A DNA stretch of 64,000 nt from assembly GCA_029851415.1 (NCBI GenBank), contig CM056741.1, forward strand, positions 89,191,282-89,255,281. Direction: 5' to 3'. This stretch comes from Eretmocerus hayati. Taxonomy: Eukaryota > Arthropoda > Insecta > Hymenoptera > Aphelinidae. A program made the translations under genes and the position numbers. Positions 10,566-21,429 of this stretch are shown one piece after another. Under the pieces are notes generated by a model. That model was not told the origin of the DNA. It searched no databases and was given only the letters and a program-made list of their open reading frames with translations. Position 1 is the stretch's first letter. The number at the start of each line of letters is the position of its first letter.

Positions 10566-12530
10566 ATGCCGGAAACTTATGAAATTTGCAGAACTTCAAC
10601 GGATCATGAGGGTCGAATAAACATCGAACCAATCCCGCGAAATCCCGGATGGGTTATGGAGAAATTGGATGAATTGTACACCTCTCGCACATCGTGGAGA
10701 ATGATTCACAGCATTGATCTCCATCCATACTTATCGCAAGGGAAAGAACTTAATATAACTTGGTCAAAGATACAAACGAGATGTGAATCTTTGAAACAAC
10801 AGTGCAAGCACGGTAGCCAGATAATAAAATTGAAGGAAAAGATCCAAGAGACGCAGGGAAGCGCGGATAGACTTATAAAATTATTGAAAGGCTCCAAAAC
10901 TGATACTCAGATCAGTCGGGAAGAGAGGTCAATATTGCCAGGAATAGGGAGCATTTATAAATTTCTTTATGGCACATTAGACGAAGAATCGGAAGCGAAC
11001 CTAATCGAACTAATGCAGGAGAGGGCAAATGAGACGGGTAAACTTGCAGAGCTCGTGGCGAACCAAACGGAAATAATATTAGATCAATTTGGGATACATC
11101 ATGAAAAATTATCAACCCTCAGTAACCTCACGTCGCAGCTAGAAAAAAATCAAGGCATACTGAACGACCGCATCGATTTTTCAATCGCAATAGAAATCCT
11201 CGTCGAAAGTGTCTTACAATATGAGATCAATACACAAATTTTGACAAATGTCATAATATCTGCACCTCAAGGCGCTATGCACCCAAGATTCATGCCACCA
11301 TCTCTATGGATGCACACAAAAGATACCATCAATAGGAGTAAGCTAGACGTAAGATTTCCACAACTCGACGAAAACGAACCTCTCTTGGAATTATCAAAAA
11401 TTGTGGACATAGCAATCCTTTTTGCAGAACCAAAACTCATATATTATATAAAACTTCCTTTACTTGATGGTAATGAGTACAACTTATATAAAGCCCATCC
11501 GGTACCAGTAAAACAGTGGAAATCATCGGTTTCCGCCTACATGTGGCCAAATTCAATTTATACCGCAATCAACGCTAATAATGAGGCATATATTCAATTT
11601 AATGTCGAATCATTAAATGACTGTAGGCACCTAAGAAGAGCTCTTATATGTGAAAACCCAGGGCCACTCAGGACCATTGACGATTTTTCACCCTGTGAAG
11701 TTAAATTAGCGGTAGGGAGAGGTTTCAGTCTTCCCGCGTGTGGAATTAAAATAGCCAAATTGCAAGAAACGTTCTGGACAAAATTAGAGAAGGAAAATAC
11801 GTGGGTCTTCTCTACTGAACATGCAGAATCTATTTTCGAAAATTGCACGTCAAATTCGAGAAGAAAAACGAAAATAAATGGATTGGATTTATTACATTTA
11901 CGTGCAGGCTGTACTGCCCAAACCGAATCTGTGAAATTGGTAGCTTCGCGAAGAGTAACAGTGAAATCGGAAATAATTGTATTCCGAGAGACAAAACTAG
12001 ACCTATCGCCATTGCTGAGTGATGAATTATCAAAAGACCCAAATAACCCCATTTATGAATCCACAATTATCCCGAAATTGCAGCTTGATGGAAACACTTC
12101 CTCAAAGGCATTAGAGAGAGGAGACGATTTGAGAAATATAATGAATGTAGCACGGAGCATGAGCCAAGTCAAAATTATAACAAAAAAACTCGATCATTTG
12201 CAAACATATTTCGTTTTCTCTGGCTTATTTTACATGATCTCTTTCGGAGTCATGATCACAGTTTTCAAGGTCTGTTGCCTGGGAGGGATCCCTTGTCTAA
12301 TTTTGAGAAGACTTGTTTCAGGTTCCAAAAAGAAGCAATCAAATCCAAAACCAATGACGTCTTTGTATCCAGAAATAATCAATATGAAAGTTATACCACA
12401 TATCACTGAGGTTATGGGACAACAAAAGGAAATTTCAGAGATGCCTAATACGACTTCGATACAAACAGCAGAAGTATATGAAATACCAAAGACCCCAAGA
12501 GAGGTCCAGATATACACAGAGCTTATTTGA
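10566..12530 (+). CDS. env: Baculovirus-F-like envelope protein of an errantivirus-type element
   Basis: A 654-codon frame without stops encodes an envelope glycoprotein of the Baculo_F/errantivirus Env type, a class I-like membrane fusion protein. An N-terminal subunit (about 1-117) is followed by a furin-like REER site (118-121). Directly after it comes the conserved fusion-peptide region, ending in LYGTLDE (135-140). A long, largely helical ectodomain with several N-x-S/T sites follows, then a cysteine-containing region (about 365-450). A hydrophobic membrane span lies near residues 548-580 (TYFVFSGLFYMISF onward), followed by CC and basic residues and a cytoplasmic tail of about 70 residues. 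No signal peptide is seen at the first ATG. Errantivirus env is made from a spliced RNA, so a leader exon is likely missing; the pyrimidine tract and AG near 10510-10592 fit an acceptor. The open frame suggests recent activity or retention, but that is inference. Confidence 0.85.
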   Translation: MPETYEICRTSTDHEGRINIEPIPRNPGWVMEKLDELYTSRTSWRMIHSIDLHPYLSQGKELNITWSKIQTRCESLKQQCKHGSQIIKLKEKIQETQGSADRLIKLLKGSKTDTQISREERSILPGIGSIYKFLYGTLDEESEANLIELMQERANETGKLAELVANQTEIILDQFGIHHEKLSTLSNLTSQLEKNQGILNDRIDFSIAIEILVESVLQYEINTQILTNVIISAPQGAMHPRFMPPSLWMHTKDTINRSKLDVRFPQLDENEPLLELSKIVDIAILFAEPKLIYYIKLPLLDGNEYNLYKAHPVPVKQWKSSVSAYMWPNSIYTAINANNEAYIQFNVESLNDCRHLRRALICENPGPLRTIDDFSPCEVKLAVGRGFSLPACGIKIAKLQETFWTKLEKENTWVFSTEHAESIFENCTSNSRRKTKINGLDLLHLRAGCTAQTESVKLVASRRVTVKSEIIVFRETKLDLSPLLSDELSKDPNNPIYESTIIPKLQLDGNTSSKALERGDDLRNIMNVARSMSQVKIITKKLDHLQTYFVFSGLFYMISFGVMITVFKVCCLGGIPCLILRRLVSGSKKKQSNPKPMTSLYPEIINMKVIPHITEVMGQQKEISEMPNTTSIQTAEVYEIPKTPREVQIYTELI

Positions 12531-13133
12531 AGGATGAATCATACTACTTTCCCAAGACTCACAATATGACGTTGAGATATATACCAAAAGATTTGAAAAA
12601 GGAAGTGTGACAAATTTTCTAATATGTAAAAAAAATCACGATTGATTTTTGAGCAACACGCGAAATAAAGCAAAGGTTTCACAAGATGTGGTATGAAAGA
12701 TACGCCATAATCAACGCTCTGCCACACATATAAAATTGATGACAGCAGAGAACGAATCTTCTACGATGATGACTTGAAATATTAGAGAATGCAAAGGAGT
12801 TATCCATAATGTAACCATGATTATAACCAAAGAGAGAGACTTGAGTAGATTACTTCATCCAAAACCATGTATCATTCATATTTAGTCAAAATTTTTAGGA
12901 TAACAATATACTTAGATTAAGTATCTATCATTATTAAACACTAGAATAAGGGAAGGCGTAGTCAGAATAATTCTTGTGAGGTAAAATGTGTGGAAGGCGC
13001 ATTTATACAAATATTCAATTAACTGGAATTTTTAAGAAATGATATTTTGTCGAAATTCTGTCAAAAATTGTTCATGTAAGCTTTTCAAATCGGTTTTTTA
13101 AAACGCACGTGAATTCACAACCCAACAAGATAT
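12531..13133. other. 3' flank of env-like gene
   Basis: AT-rich and non-coding. A purine-rich AAAGAGAGAGACTTGAG lies at 12829. Nothing else was recognised before the purine tract at 13,134. Confidence 0.4.
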
Positions 13134-13148
13134 GGAAAGGGAGGGAAT
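13134..13148 (+). other. Candidate polypurine tract
   Basis: GGAAAGGGAGGGAATAAA is the strongest purine run downstream of the env-like frame. It sits where a plus-strand priming site of an LTR element would lie, immediately before the putative LTR. Identification rests on composition and position only. Confidence 0.4.
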
Positions 13149-13149
13149 A

Positions 13150-14046
13150 AATCTCATGTTAGCGCCAGCTTTATCATACAGATAAAATAGCGACAACAGT
13201 AGAGAGCTTGTCGAGCTAGATAATTATTATATTCATGGATATAGAATTACCTAATAGTAAGTTCACATGTTTCAAACTTCAACGTTTAAATTGACTCGAG
13301 TTCAAAATGATATGTCGAATCTGAAATAAAGAAATTTTTTTTTGACGAACGCTATAGGTCCAATGAGAAATCACCAAATACCAAATACGTACTAAAAATT
13401 GTAAGAATCTGACCACACGATTCAGAATAAGGTATATTATGAACGCCCAAAATTCAAAGCCATAACCGCTCGAGCCTTGTTAAACACTAGCCATAGAGAA
13501 TTTTTTCAGAAAATTTCATTGTACAAAAATTTTTTTTAATCCACGAAAAGTATACATATACATTTTAACACATGTATGATCATGAATTCCATTGCTCCGG
13601 GGAGCAATGAGCACGGCTATGGACGTGTCAGGGGCACAGTGAGCTCCATATATTATTATATACTTATTACAATATATATATGGTCATATGTTAGAAGAGA
13701 GCACATAGCAACTCATCTCTTTGTCCTGGGGAAACCCCACCAGCGACGATGAGCGATTAGGACATCTAGGTTATCAACAATAGTATAAATACGGCGCAAA
13801 GGAAGCACTGTGTGGCTTCTTCATCTGCGTCCTCTCGCACTACGAGCTTTTCCGTGAGCTTCACTCGCAACGCTCTCCTTACCCAGTTATTGTAGTCGTA
13901 GAGTCTAGGCGCATCCCGCGCTGTGTAACGTCATTATAAGTCTCTCTCTTATATTTGAATATACCTTCCATTGAATAAACAGCAACTGAGAATATCTACG
14001 GAATCACCTATTTCTATTGGCATCCAATTCCACCCCCGTCTGCTAC
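13150..14046 (+). mobile_element. Putative LTR or LTR-like promoter/poly(A) block
   Basis: The block holds a TATA box (TATAAATA, 13784-13791), a plausible transcription start about 30 bases on, and a poly(A) signal (AATAAA, 13974-13979) about 190 bases later. That is the U3-R-U5 order of a retroviral LTR. It follows the env-like gene and a polypurine tract. A TG...CA frame from about 13,156 to 14,046 is possible. No second copy is present in the window, so the borders and the LTR identity cannot be proven here. It could also be an unrelated promoter. Confidence 0.45.
13784..13791 (+). promoter_or_regulatory. TATA box
   Basis: TATAAATA followed by a GC-richer stretch and pyrimidine-rich start-site candidates (CTTCTTCATC near 13,816). 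It is read as the core promoter of the putative LTR. Confidence 0.5.
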
Positions 14047-14084
14047 AATTAGCGGAGGCAGAGAATGACCATTACCCTAACACT

Positions 14085-15162
14085 GACAATGGGCCGCGTG
14101 CTTCTACTATAGAGAAAATCAACTCATGAATCATCAGAAATTGTCTCTAATTTTACCTGTGAATAAAAAACTTTATAAAGGCCACACTCTGTCCACAATA
14201 CTCGCGAAATCTACCTGTGCTTCGTAGAGCATAGCCTGTCCAGTCCGTGCTCTGATAATTGTCTCAAGACAGATTGCTCCAGAATGCTCTTGCCCAGATG
14301 GCCGTCCAACAGCCCTCGTTACACGCGCGCAACATCAAACGCCCAAGATGGCTCGCGTTCCGATGCCTTCAAGCCATCGATGCCCTCTTGTCCCACGTGC
14401 TCAAGCAATAGGTACACGATCATACACCTGGCTCCTAGTCCACTCTGCGATCGTCTTATTATTAACGCACGTACGCCTACTCAGAGGTGTCTAGTCCACG
14501 ACCGCGCTCGAGAAATTCACAAGTCCGCTGCTCCCAATGATCCACGCGACGCGGTTGATGCCCGGGTCCTCGGGTACTCCAATTCTCCTCGCGTACGGCT
14601 ATCATAGACGTCTTTTCCGCGTCCGCACATTGCATCAGCCAACGAGGTTATCTGGGAGTCTGGCTCGTCCATGGCACGACGGCTGCCTTCCACGACGCGC
14701 GAGGGTTCTCGAAGATTCGCGGCGAGAGTTTCACATGAAAGGGGGCAAGACCACTCACCGTTCTTTCTGTACATTTCGTCCGCTGTGGGCCCTTTAATCA
14801 GCAAATGCAGCTCCCAATCCTGATTCTCGTGTCCATTTTAGTAATTGTCCTGTTCGTCAGACTCCCTGAGGCTCTGCTCCGCAGAGCAGAGAAGCCCCGG
14901 CCATGCGGCTACTGCCCCGATCCTCGGCAGCTCGAGGCACACGCACTCTGCTCAGCGACTACTACTCTACTGACCAAATGTCCGACTTCACTCGCCCACT
15001 GGCTCTTCATCTTCACTCGAGGAAGAAAGCCCTGATTGGTCAACTAGGGAAACTACTAGCGCCAGCTGGTAACTACTGCACGCGTACGGCGTAACATGTT
15101 CAAATACACGTCCAAATATACCTATCTCTAGTCCCTGTGGCAGCAGTATATCGATATATGAG
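14085..15162. repeat. Left terminal inverted repeat (about 1.1 kb) of a 7.3-kb element
   Basis: The sequence recurs as its reverse complement at 20297-21429. Shared anchors include GACAATGG at the outer tip, ACCTGTGAAT, CCACACTCTGTCCAC, CTCGCGAAATCTAC, AATTGTCTCAAGA, AGATTGCTCC, CTGATTGGTCAAC and ATACCTATCTCTAGTCC at the inner end. Short frames inside on both strands mirror those of the other arm and are not conserved as protein. The outermost matching bases are 14085 and 21429; outside them the flanks diverge and I see no target-site duplication. Confidence 0.88.
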
Positions 15163-15364
15163 TCATTCAGGAGCATTCCGGCCAGAGCCGTCACCAAAAT
15201 CCCAAAAATCTCTCTCCCAATAGGACTATGTTTGAATATCACGAAAAAATTTTCTCCAGGTCTTTTTAAACCCCCGAATGGGTCCCAGGGCCCATAAAGG
15301 GTCTATTCTGGGCCCCTTTTCAGCCTACCAGCCTACCCTCAAGAGATCATAGCTCCGACTACAC

Positions 15365-17030
15365 TCAATCTTTTTGGACGTACTCAGGTGCCTTTTTCCC
15401 GTGAGGACTGATTCTTTCGAGGAAAGAATTGTCCGCTGCCGATTATTGAGTCTAGAGATTTGGAGGAGCTATTTGCTGTTAGCAGATTCGAGCATTTTTT
15501 GGTCTTCTTCCAAGTGATCTAGCTCCTACTAGACATATGATAGTCGACTCTCACAAATAGTCATTCTGAGGGTCTTGGGAAAACCTACAATTTGACCACC
15601 GGTAGAAGTCGATTATCGTACTTCTTATAGGAGCCATAGCCGATACAAGTTCAGAAGTTGTGTGAAAATGCCGAATTTTGAGTTTAATTTGCAAGAATAG
15701 TTCTTTTCATTTTCGGCCTTGAAGCTATGCGAATATGTCCTTCAACACAAGAACTACCAATATCGACTAGAGTCCCGGTGGAGAAAACATCTCCTGACTT
15801 TTGGCATACGTTCAAAAATACAGTTCCTTGACTTTTTGTTCAAAATGCCAACACAGGCATGGCTCGCCTATGCTTCCATCCGAGTTATTGTGCACCAGTC
15901 TGGGCGAATTTACTCCCCAAAGTACCCTCAAATATGTGTCAGAACTTCTGGAGGCGAGCCTCAAGCCAGAAAAGAGCTGAAGGTTCAAACCATCAGGTCC
16001 AGAATGGGTATTATCTCGTCTGTTTTGGGGCAGAGCGAGAACTCGATTCCCCGTGTTCCTACCCACAAACGAGAGGAGTGATTATGATAGGGATACAAAC
16101 ATGTTTTTCCGACTCGAAATTACCATCCAAACACGATTCCGGGGTCACTTTACCCCTCAATTATCGTCATTTTGCAGTAGAGGAGAAAAATCTGTCATTA
16201 CGGAGTTCAACGCTGTTTAAGGATTGGATGATATCCTAGGCACTAATCGACCACGGAATCGTATTGAGATAGTCATTTTGGGTCGGGAAGATATGTTTGT
16301 ATCCTTATTCTAGCCACTCATCTCGTTTGTTGGCAGGTACCCAGGGAATCGAGCCCTCGCTCGTCTGCCTCAAAATAGACGGAAGAATGCCCATTATGAA
16401 CCTGATGGTTTGAACCTCCAGCTCGCTTCTGGCTTGAGGTTCGCCTCTGGAAGTTTTTACACATATTTGTGGGTACTTTCGGGAGTAATTTAACCAGATT
16501 GGTGCACAATAACTCAGACGGGAGCATATGCGAGCCATGACTGTGTTGGCATTTTAAGCAAAAAGTAAAAAAACTGTATTTTTGGACGTATGCCAAGAAT
16601 CAGGAGATGTTTTCTCCACCGAGATTCTTGTTGATATTGGTAGCTCTTGTGTTAAAGAACATATTTGCATAGTCTTAAGGTCGAGAATGGGAGAACGTTT
16701 CTTGCGAAATGAGCTCAGAGTTTAGCATTTTCACGAAACTGCTCAACTTGTATCGGCTATAGCTCCTATAAAGAGTACGATAATCGACTTTTACTGGTAG
16801 TTAAATCGTAGGTATTTCCAAGACCTTGAAAAGGATAACTCGTGAAAGACGTTCATTACATATCTAGTAGAGGCTAGATCACTTGCAAGAAGACCTCAAA
16901 ATCGCTGAAATCTGCTCACAGCAAATAGCTCCTATGAGTCGCTAGACTGAAAACTCGGTAACGGACGATTTTCTTCTCAAAAAAACTAGTCCTCACGGAA
17001 AATGCACCCAAATACGTAAAGATTGTAAAA
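15365..17030. repeat. 1.67-kb near-palindrome (arms about 785 bp)
   Basis: Bases 15365-16150 match the reverse complement of 16245-17030. The phrases CCGTGAGGACT, AGGAGCTATTTGCTGT, GTCGATTATCGTACT, TAGCCGATACAAGTT, GGTGGAGAAAACATCTCCTG, GAGTTATTGTGCACCA and ACCATCAGGT appear in order on both sides. A spacer of about 95 bases separates the arms. Mirrored reading frames (15859-16239 and 16318-16596) are a consequence of the symmetry. A transcript would fold into a very long imperfect hairpin. Confidence 0.88.
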
Positions 17031-17039
17031 ATCTCCCCG

Positions 17040-18255
17040 TGTAACACAAAACGACGAATAGCAGGCGAAGCGACGGGTTCGTGGGAGCCCAGAGTCTCAG
17101 AGAGTGGATACTAAGATCCTTGGTGCGGCGCACAGGAAGTGAGATATCCTTGTCGACAAGGTTATCCTCACGTGCAACCAGCCACAATGACAGTGACTCA
17201 CGCCTAAGAACGGACGATGCTGCGCTGCAGTTCAGAGAGAAAGTGCAACAGTTAAGTGAGAAGGAGTTTCCTCACAAAGTGTGCTGAGGCAGCACAGCGT
17301 GAAGGGGTTGCCTCACCGAGAATATCAAGGAGAGAGCGGAGGAAAATGAGGTGAGGAGTAGTATCCTCACAAAGAGTGCTCGTGGGAGCCGAGCGAGGAA
17401 GGAGTTCCTCGCAGATGCTGGCCGAGCGGCCCAAGATCGAGTTCATGGAGTTGCCGAGTGTGTACAAGTCGGTATGTCGAACATCGAACTGTATGACAGG
17501 AAAAGGCGTCCTAGAGTGAGAGCGAGTCGGATGATGCGTGGTGAGAGAGAGAATTAGCAAACTGGCAGTGGTAGACGATGAGGATGTGACTCTGAGACTC
17601 CGAGAACCTGTGGAGACTTATTGAGACGGAATCCTGTGCACTGCACTGACAAGGTCAGCTAGGCGGACGAGGACTACTCGCAAAACCTTCGGGAGAGTTC
17701 GATAGACGGGTCATGGACTAAGTGGCATAGGAAGGCCAGGACGTTTCTGACAGACAGTGATGAGCTTGCATCGAGCGAGAGTGTGGACATGGACAATTCT
17801 ATCCAAGCCAAAATCGAACCATGGACAGTTGGGAATCTTGAAGCAGAAACACAGGTGAATCCCATTCTGAGAAACTTCATAGAAGTCATCCTGGACGAAA
17901 GCTCGGACTGGGCGCTCTGGAACCCCGAAGCTCAAGTGTCATTGGTGAGGTTAGAGACAGTTGAGGATTATGCGAATGGAATTCTCTACGAGACTCACTA
18001 CTTGGTCAGTGCTACGGGTGGGAGTCCCATGCCAGCCGAGGGGCTACAAAAAATGACCATGGGAATTGCCGCAGAATCGAGGACAACTGCATGTACGTCG
18101 TAGAATCCCTAAGACAGCACATTGTTTTCGGGATGGACTTCATGCACGCTTGGGATTCGGACTCTCGCAATGCCAAAGGACGGTGGCGCGTTTTAGAAGG
18201 CCAAGACCGAGGATTCTCCAAGGGAGGACTCCAAGTCTCCAAGTTCTCCAAGTAG
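17040..18255 (+). pseudogene. Degenerate retroelement gag/protease-like remnant
   Basis: A frame at 17783-18103 ends in a segment that changes frame near 18,091. The following frame reads HIVFGMDFMHAW and then GRWRV before a stop at 18,253-18,255. The GMDF phrase with surrounding hydrophobics resembles the C-terminal part of Ty3/gypsy aspartic proteases (ILGMDFL type). The upstream part (17040-17780) is richer in acidic and basic codons, as in gag regions, but is broken by stops. No reverse transcriptase follows. The call rests on one short motif and composition, so it is tentative. Confidence 0.35.
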
Positions 18256-19035
18256 GGACTCATGAAAGACACTGGCGAAACTCCGACGGATACTGATGGG
18301 ACATCTGACGATCAGGGAGGATCACAGACAAGCGCCGGTGAAACTACTGCAGTCTCATCAGCATGCACGGTCAGATCGGACAGATCTCGCACGGACGAAG
18401 ATAGGACTTCTAAGGACCATCTCTCGTGGACTGACGATTCGGATAACACATGATCGGACTCTTTCAGAGCGCCAAATAAGTCACTGTTCAAGGCGGAGAA
18501 GTTACGAGTTGTCGGTTGTTGGACAATGTGGACACGTGAATGCTGAGTTGATGATATCGAGGGCGGATTTGGGAGATCTTGGTTGTTCCCAGGACGGATT
18601 TTCTCTTGCGGGCAAAACGATGGGGGGCGTGTGAGAATGGTCGAGGGGTGAGATGCTACAGATGTTTTGCACGAATAGATATGTGGGTACGAGTCCTTGT
18701 CAAAGGAGCGCAGAGAGGATAGGTTGACCCCCGATTTAGAATCACTTTCCCCTGTTGTTCTTGAATGACTTGTTTCTTGTAGGTTGCGAGTCCATTCAGG
18801 TTGATTGCGTGAGACAGCGATTTGATTGTTCCTTGGTGATGATAATGGAGATTTTGATATGATAAATTTGATTTTCTTTGCACCGAGTAGTAGCAGCGGC
18901 GAGAGATTCTATTGTCAGGTGAGAATGCGCCACCTGATTCTCGGCAACACCACTCCCTTTCGGAGGACCCCGCCCCCTCCTTAGTGGGGAGTAATGTGAC
19001 GGGTGAATCGTCACAGCCGAAATTGCAAAAATCTC

Positions 19036-19130
19036 TCGTCGCCGTCTCGAGCCAGCGAACTCAAAAGACGAGTAATGACGACCAATACTTCCTATTTTGT
19101 TGAGGTGCTGGCTCGAGAAGACAACAACAG
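19036..19130. repeat. Stem-loop related to those at 54.2 and 55.7 kb
   Basis: CTCGAGCCAGC (about 19050) and GCTGGCTCGAG (about 19107) form a perfect 11-bp stem around a loop of some 45 bases. The flanks TCTCGTCG on the left and TTTTGTTGAGGTGC, then AGACAACAAC, on the right recur around the hairpins at the inner edges of the 52.9-57.1 kb foldback element. Confidence 0.6.
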
Positions 19131-19955
19131 CGAGCGACGGGAGTGTTGGGCAACGTAGCGCTGCACAGGTGAGCATGCCTGCGCATAGGCAACCCCACCT
19201 ACACCGAAAATAGCCGCTATAGCCGCATCATAGGAGGCCACCGTGACCAGCAGCCGACGGACGAGATGTTATGACAGCTGTGAGTGCGAGGAGATTTCTT
19301 TAGGGCTTTCAAGCCCTAGCTGGCTCCTGCCCCGGCCCTCCTTAAACTTTTTCCGACGAATGTGGCCCCACTATGTCCCGGGGCAAGACTACGTGCCCAG
19401 ATGTGGTATGACGACGGAGGATATTAGCTGCTACAATGGACTGATGTCTCGCCCGCGGGTGGGCGAGAGTACGAGTTTTCATGAAAATTTCAATACCGCG
19501 CACACAACGATAGACGATGCGCGGCGAGGGTAAGGACAGAGTGACGACGATGCAGCAGCATACGTCTAGCACATCTGATGGTGCGCTCCTCGGGTTGCTA
19601 GCCATCCAGTCAATTACCCCATCTACCGCAGCCCGAGTATGCATACAAGCCGGCGACGACTGAGGTTATGAACATGTGCAACACGCGTTGCACAAGCTGA
19701 ATCTCCACCTGGTGCACCGCACACCCACGCACTATTAGTACAGCTCCAGGACGGTCACCCACGACACGGGGGACAGCAAACATGGATGCGGACGAGCAAG
19801 GCTGATTTATTACGGGAGGGGCGCTGACGGAGCGCGTGTGCACGCGGTGCTGTGTAGACGATGGACTGGCGGACTGGAGCGGTGGCACTGCGGGTGCGCA
19901 AATTCGAGCAAGGCCCGGGTAGCCGTGGGTACGAAGTGCGATGGAAGAGTACCTG

Positions 19956-20129
19956 CACTGTGGACAATTTTTCAGTAAAACTTCAACCAACTGGTTGAAT
20001 GAAAAATGCAATCAGCTGGTTGGATGAACTAGTTGAATTTTCAACCAAATCGGTTGAGTTCTCAACCAAATGGTTGAATTTCTCATTCAACGAGTTGGTT
20101 GAAGTTATTCGAAAAATTTTTTCACAGTG
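19956..20129. mobile_element. 174-bp MITE with CAACCAA/TTGGTTG array
   Basis: The left end CACTGTGGACAATTTTTCAG pairs with the right end, whose reverse complement starts CACTGTGAAAAAATTTTTCG. Both continue into AAACTTCAACCAACT or a close variant. The interior is a series of short inverted units of the type CAACCAA..TGGTTGA in alternating orientation. No coding capacity and no clear target duplication. Confidence 0.72.
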
Positions 20130-20296
20130 AGAAAAGTGGCTTCTGGCACAAAATATGACTCGTGGACCATGCAAAGAATTATATATGCTTATTCACACGC
20201 AAGTATGCTGCACTGGCACGATACGCAGTATATGGATAGATATACTGCTGCCACAGAGACTCGATGTCGTCAATCTATGGACGGCAGCGAGAATAT

Positions 20297-21429
20297 ATAG
20301 ATATACTACTGCCACACGGACTAGAGATAGGTATGTTTGGACATGTATCTGGACTTGTTCGCCGTACACGGGCGGTGGTTACCAGTTGGCGCTGATATTC
20401 ATTCTGGTTGACCAATCAGGGCTTCCTTTCTCGAGTGAAGACGAAGAGCCAGCGGGCGAGAAAAGTCGAACATTTTGTCAGTGGAGTAGTAATCGCTGAG
20501 CAGAGCGCGGGCGGCTCGAGCTGACGAAAATCCGAGCAGTGGCCGCATCGCCGGGTCTCTCTGCCCTGCGGGGCAGAGCTTCGGGGAGTCTGACGAACAC
20601 GAAGATCAGGATTGGGAGCTGCAATTGCTCACCAGAGGGCCCTCAGCGGACGAGATGGATGGAGAAAACGGTGAGTGGTGTTGCTCCCTTCTATGTGAAT
20701 CTCTCGTCGCGAATCTCGAAGAGCCTCGCGCGTCGCGCGAGGCAGTCATCGTGCCATGGACGAGCCGGACTTCCGGGGGACCTGGTTAGCTGGTGCAGTG
20801 TGCGGACGCGGACAAGACGTTTATAATAGCCGTACGTGAGCGGAATCAGAGCACCTGAGGACCCGGGCATCAACCGCGTCACGTCGATTATTGGGAGCAG
20901 CGGACTTGTGGATCTCTTGAACGCGGTCGTGGACAAGACGCCTCGGAGTAGGCGTACGTGCATCGATAATCAGACGATTGCGGAGGAGACTAGGAGCCGG
21001 GGTGTGATCGTGTACCTGTTGCTCGAGCGCGTGGGACAAGAGGGCATCGGTGGCTCCGAGGCATCAAAGCGCAAGCCATCTTGAGCGTTTATCGTTGCGC
21101 GCGTGTAAGGAGGGCTGCACAGTGAGACTTTAGCTCGAAAGTCAAATGGCTAAGCGTGTTAACTTTTGAGTTGAAAATTTCAGGTCTTTCCCACTGTGGG
21201 CTGTTGGGCGGCCATTTGGGCAAAAGAAGTTTGGAGCAATCTATCTTGAGACAATTATCGGAGCATGGACTGGACGAGCTGTGCTCTACGGAGCACAAGT
21301 AGATTTCGCGAGTGTCGTGGACAGAGTGTGGCTTTTGTGGAGTGTATCATTCACAGGTAGAATTGAGACGATCTATGATGATTCGTGAGATGATTTTTGT
21401 TGAATAGTGGGAGCATGACGACCATTGTC
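20297..21429. repeat. Right terminal inverted repeat of the 7.3-kb element
   Basis: Reverse-complement partner of 14085-15162. At the inner edge a phrase (AGATATACTGCTGCCACAGA at about 20237 and AGATATACTACTGCCACACG at about 20301) is duplicated within this arm, so the arm has a small extra tandem copy not seen on the left. Confidence 0.88.

Larger units (their letters stand above)
14085..21429. mobile_element. Composite foldback element with long inverted repeats
   Basis: Two arms of about 1.1 kb in opposite orientation enclose about 5.1 kb. The interior holds, in order: a large palindrome (15365-17030), a region with gag/protease-like remnants (about 17.04-18.26 kb), a stem-loop (19036-19130) and a small MITE (19956-20129). 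No transposase is recognisable. The layout fits a foldback-type or non-autonomous TIR transposon that accumulated insertions. An ancient inverted segmental duplication is the alternative. Confidence 0.7.

Noticed and set aside
11594..12052. 152-codon minus-strand frame
   Set aside because: Antisense shadow of the env-like gene.
15719..16239. 120- to 126-codon frames near 16 kb with partners at 16.3-16.6 kb
   Set aside because: They are mirror images produced by the palindrome and the similarity does not favour synonymous sites by eye.
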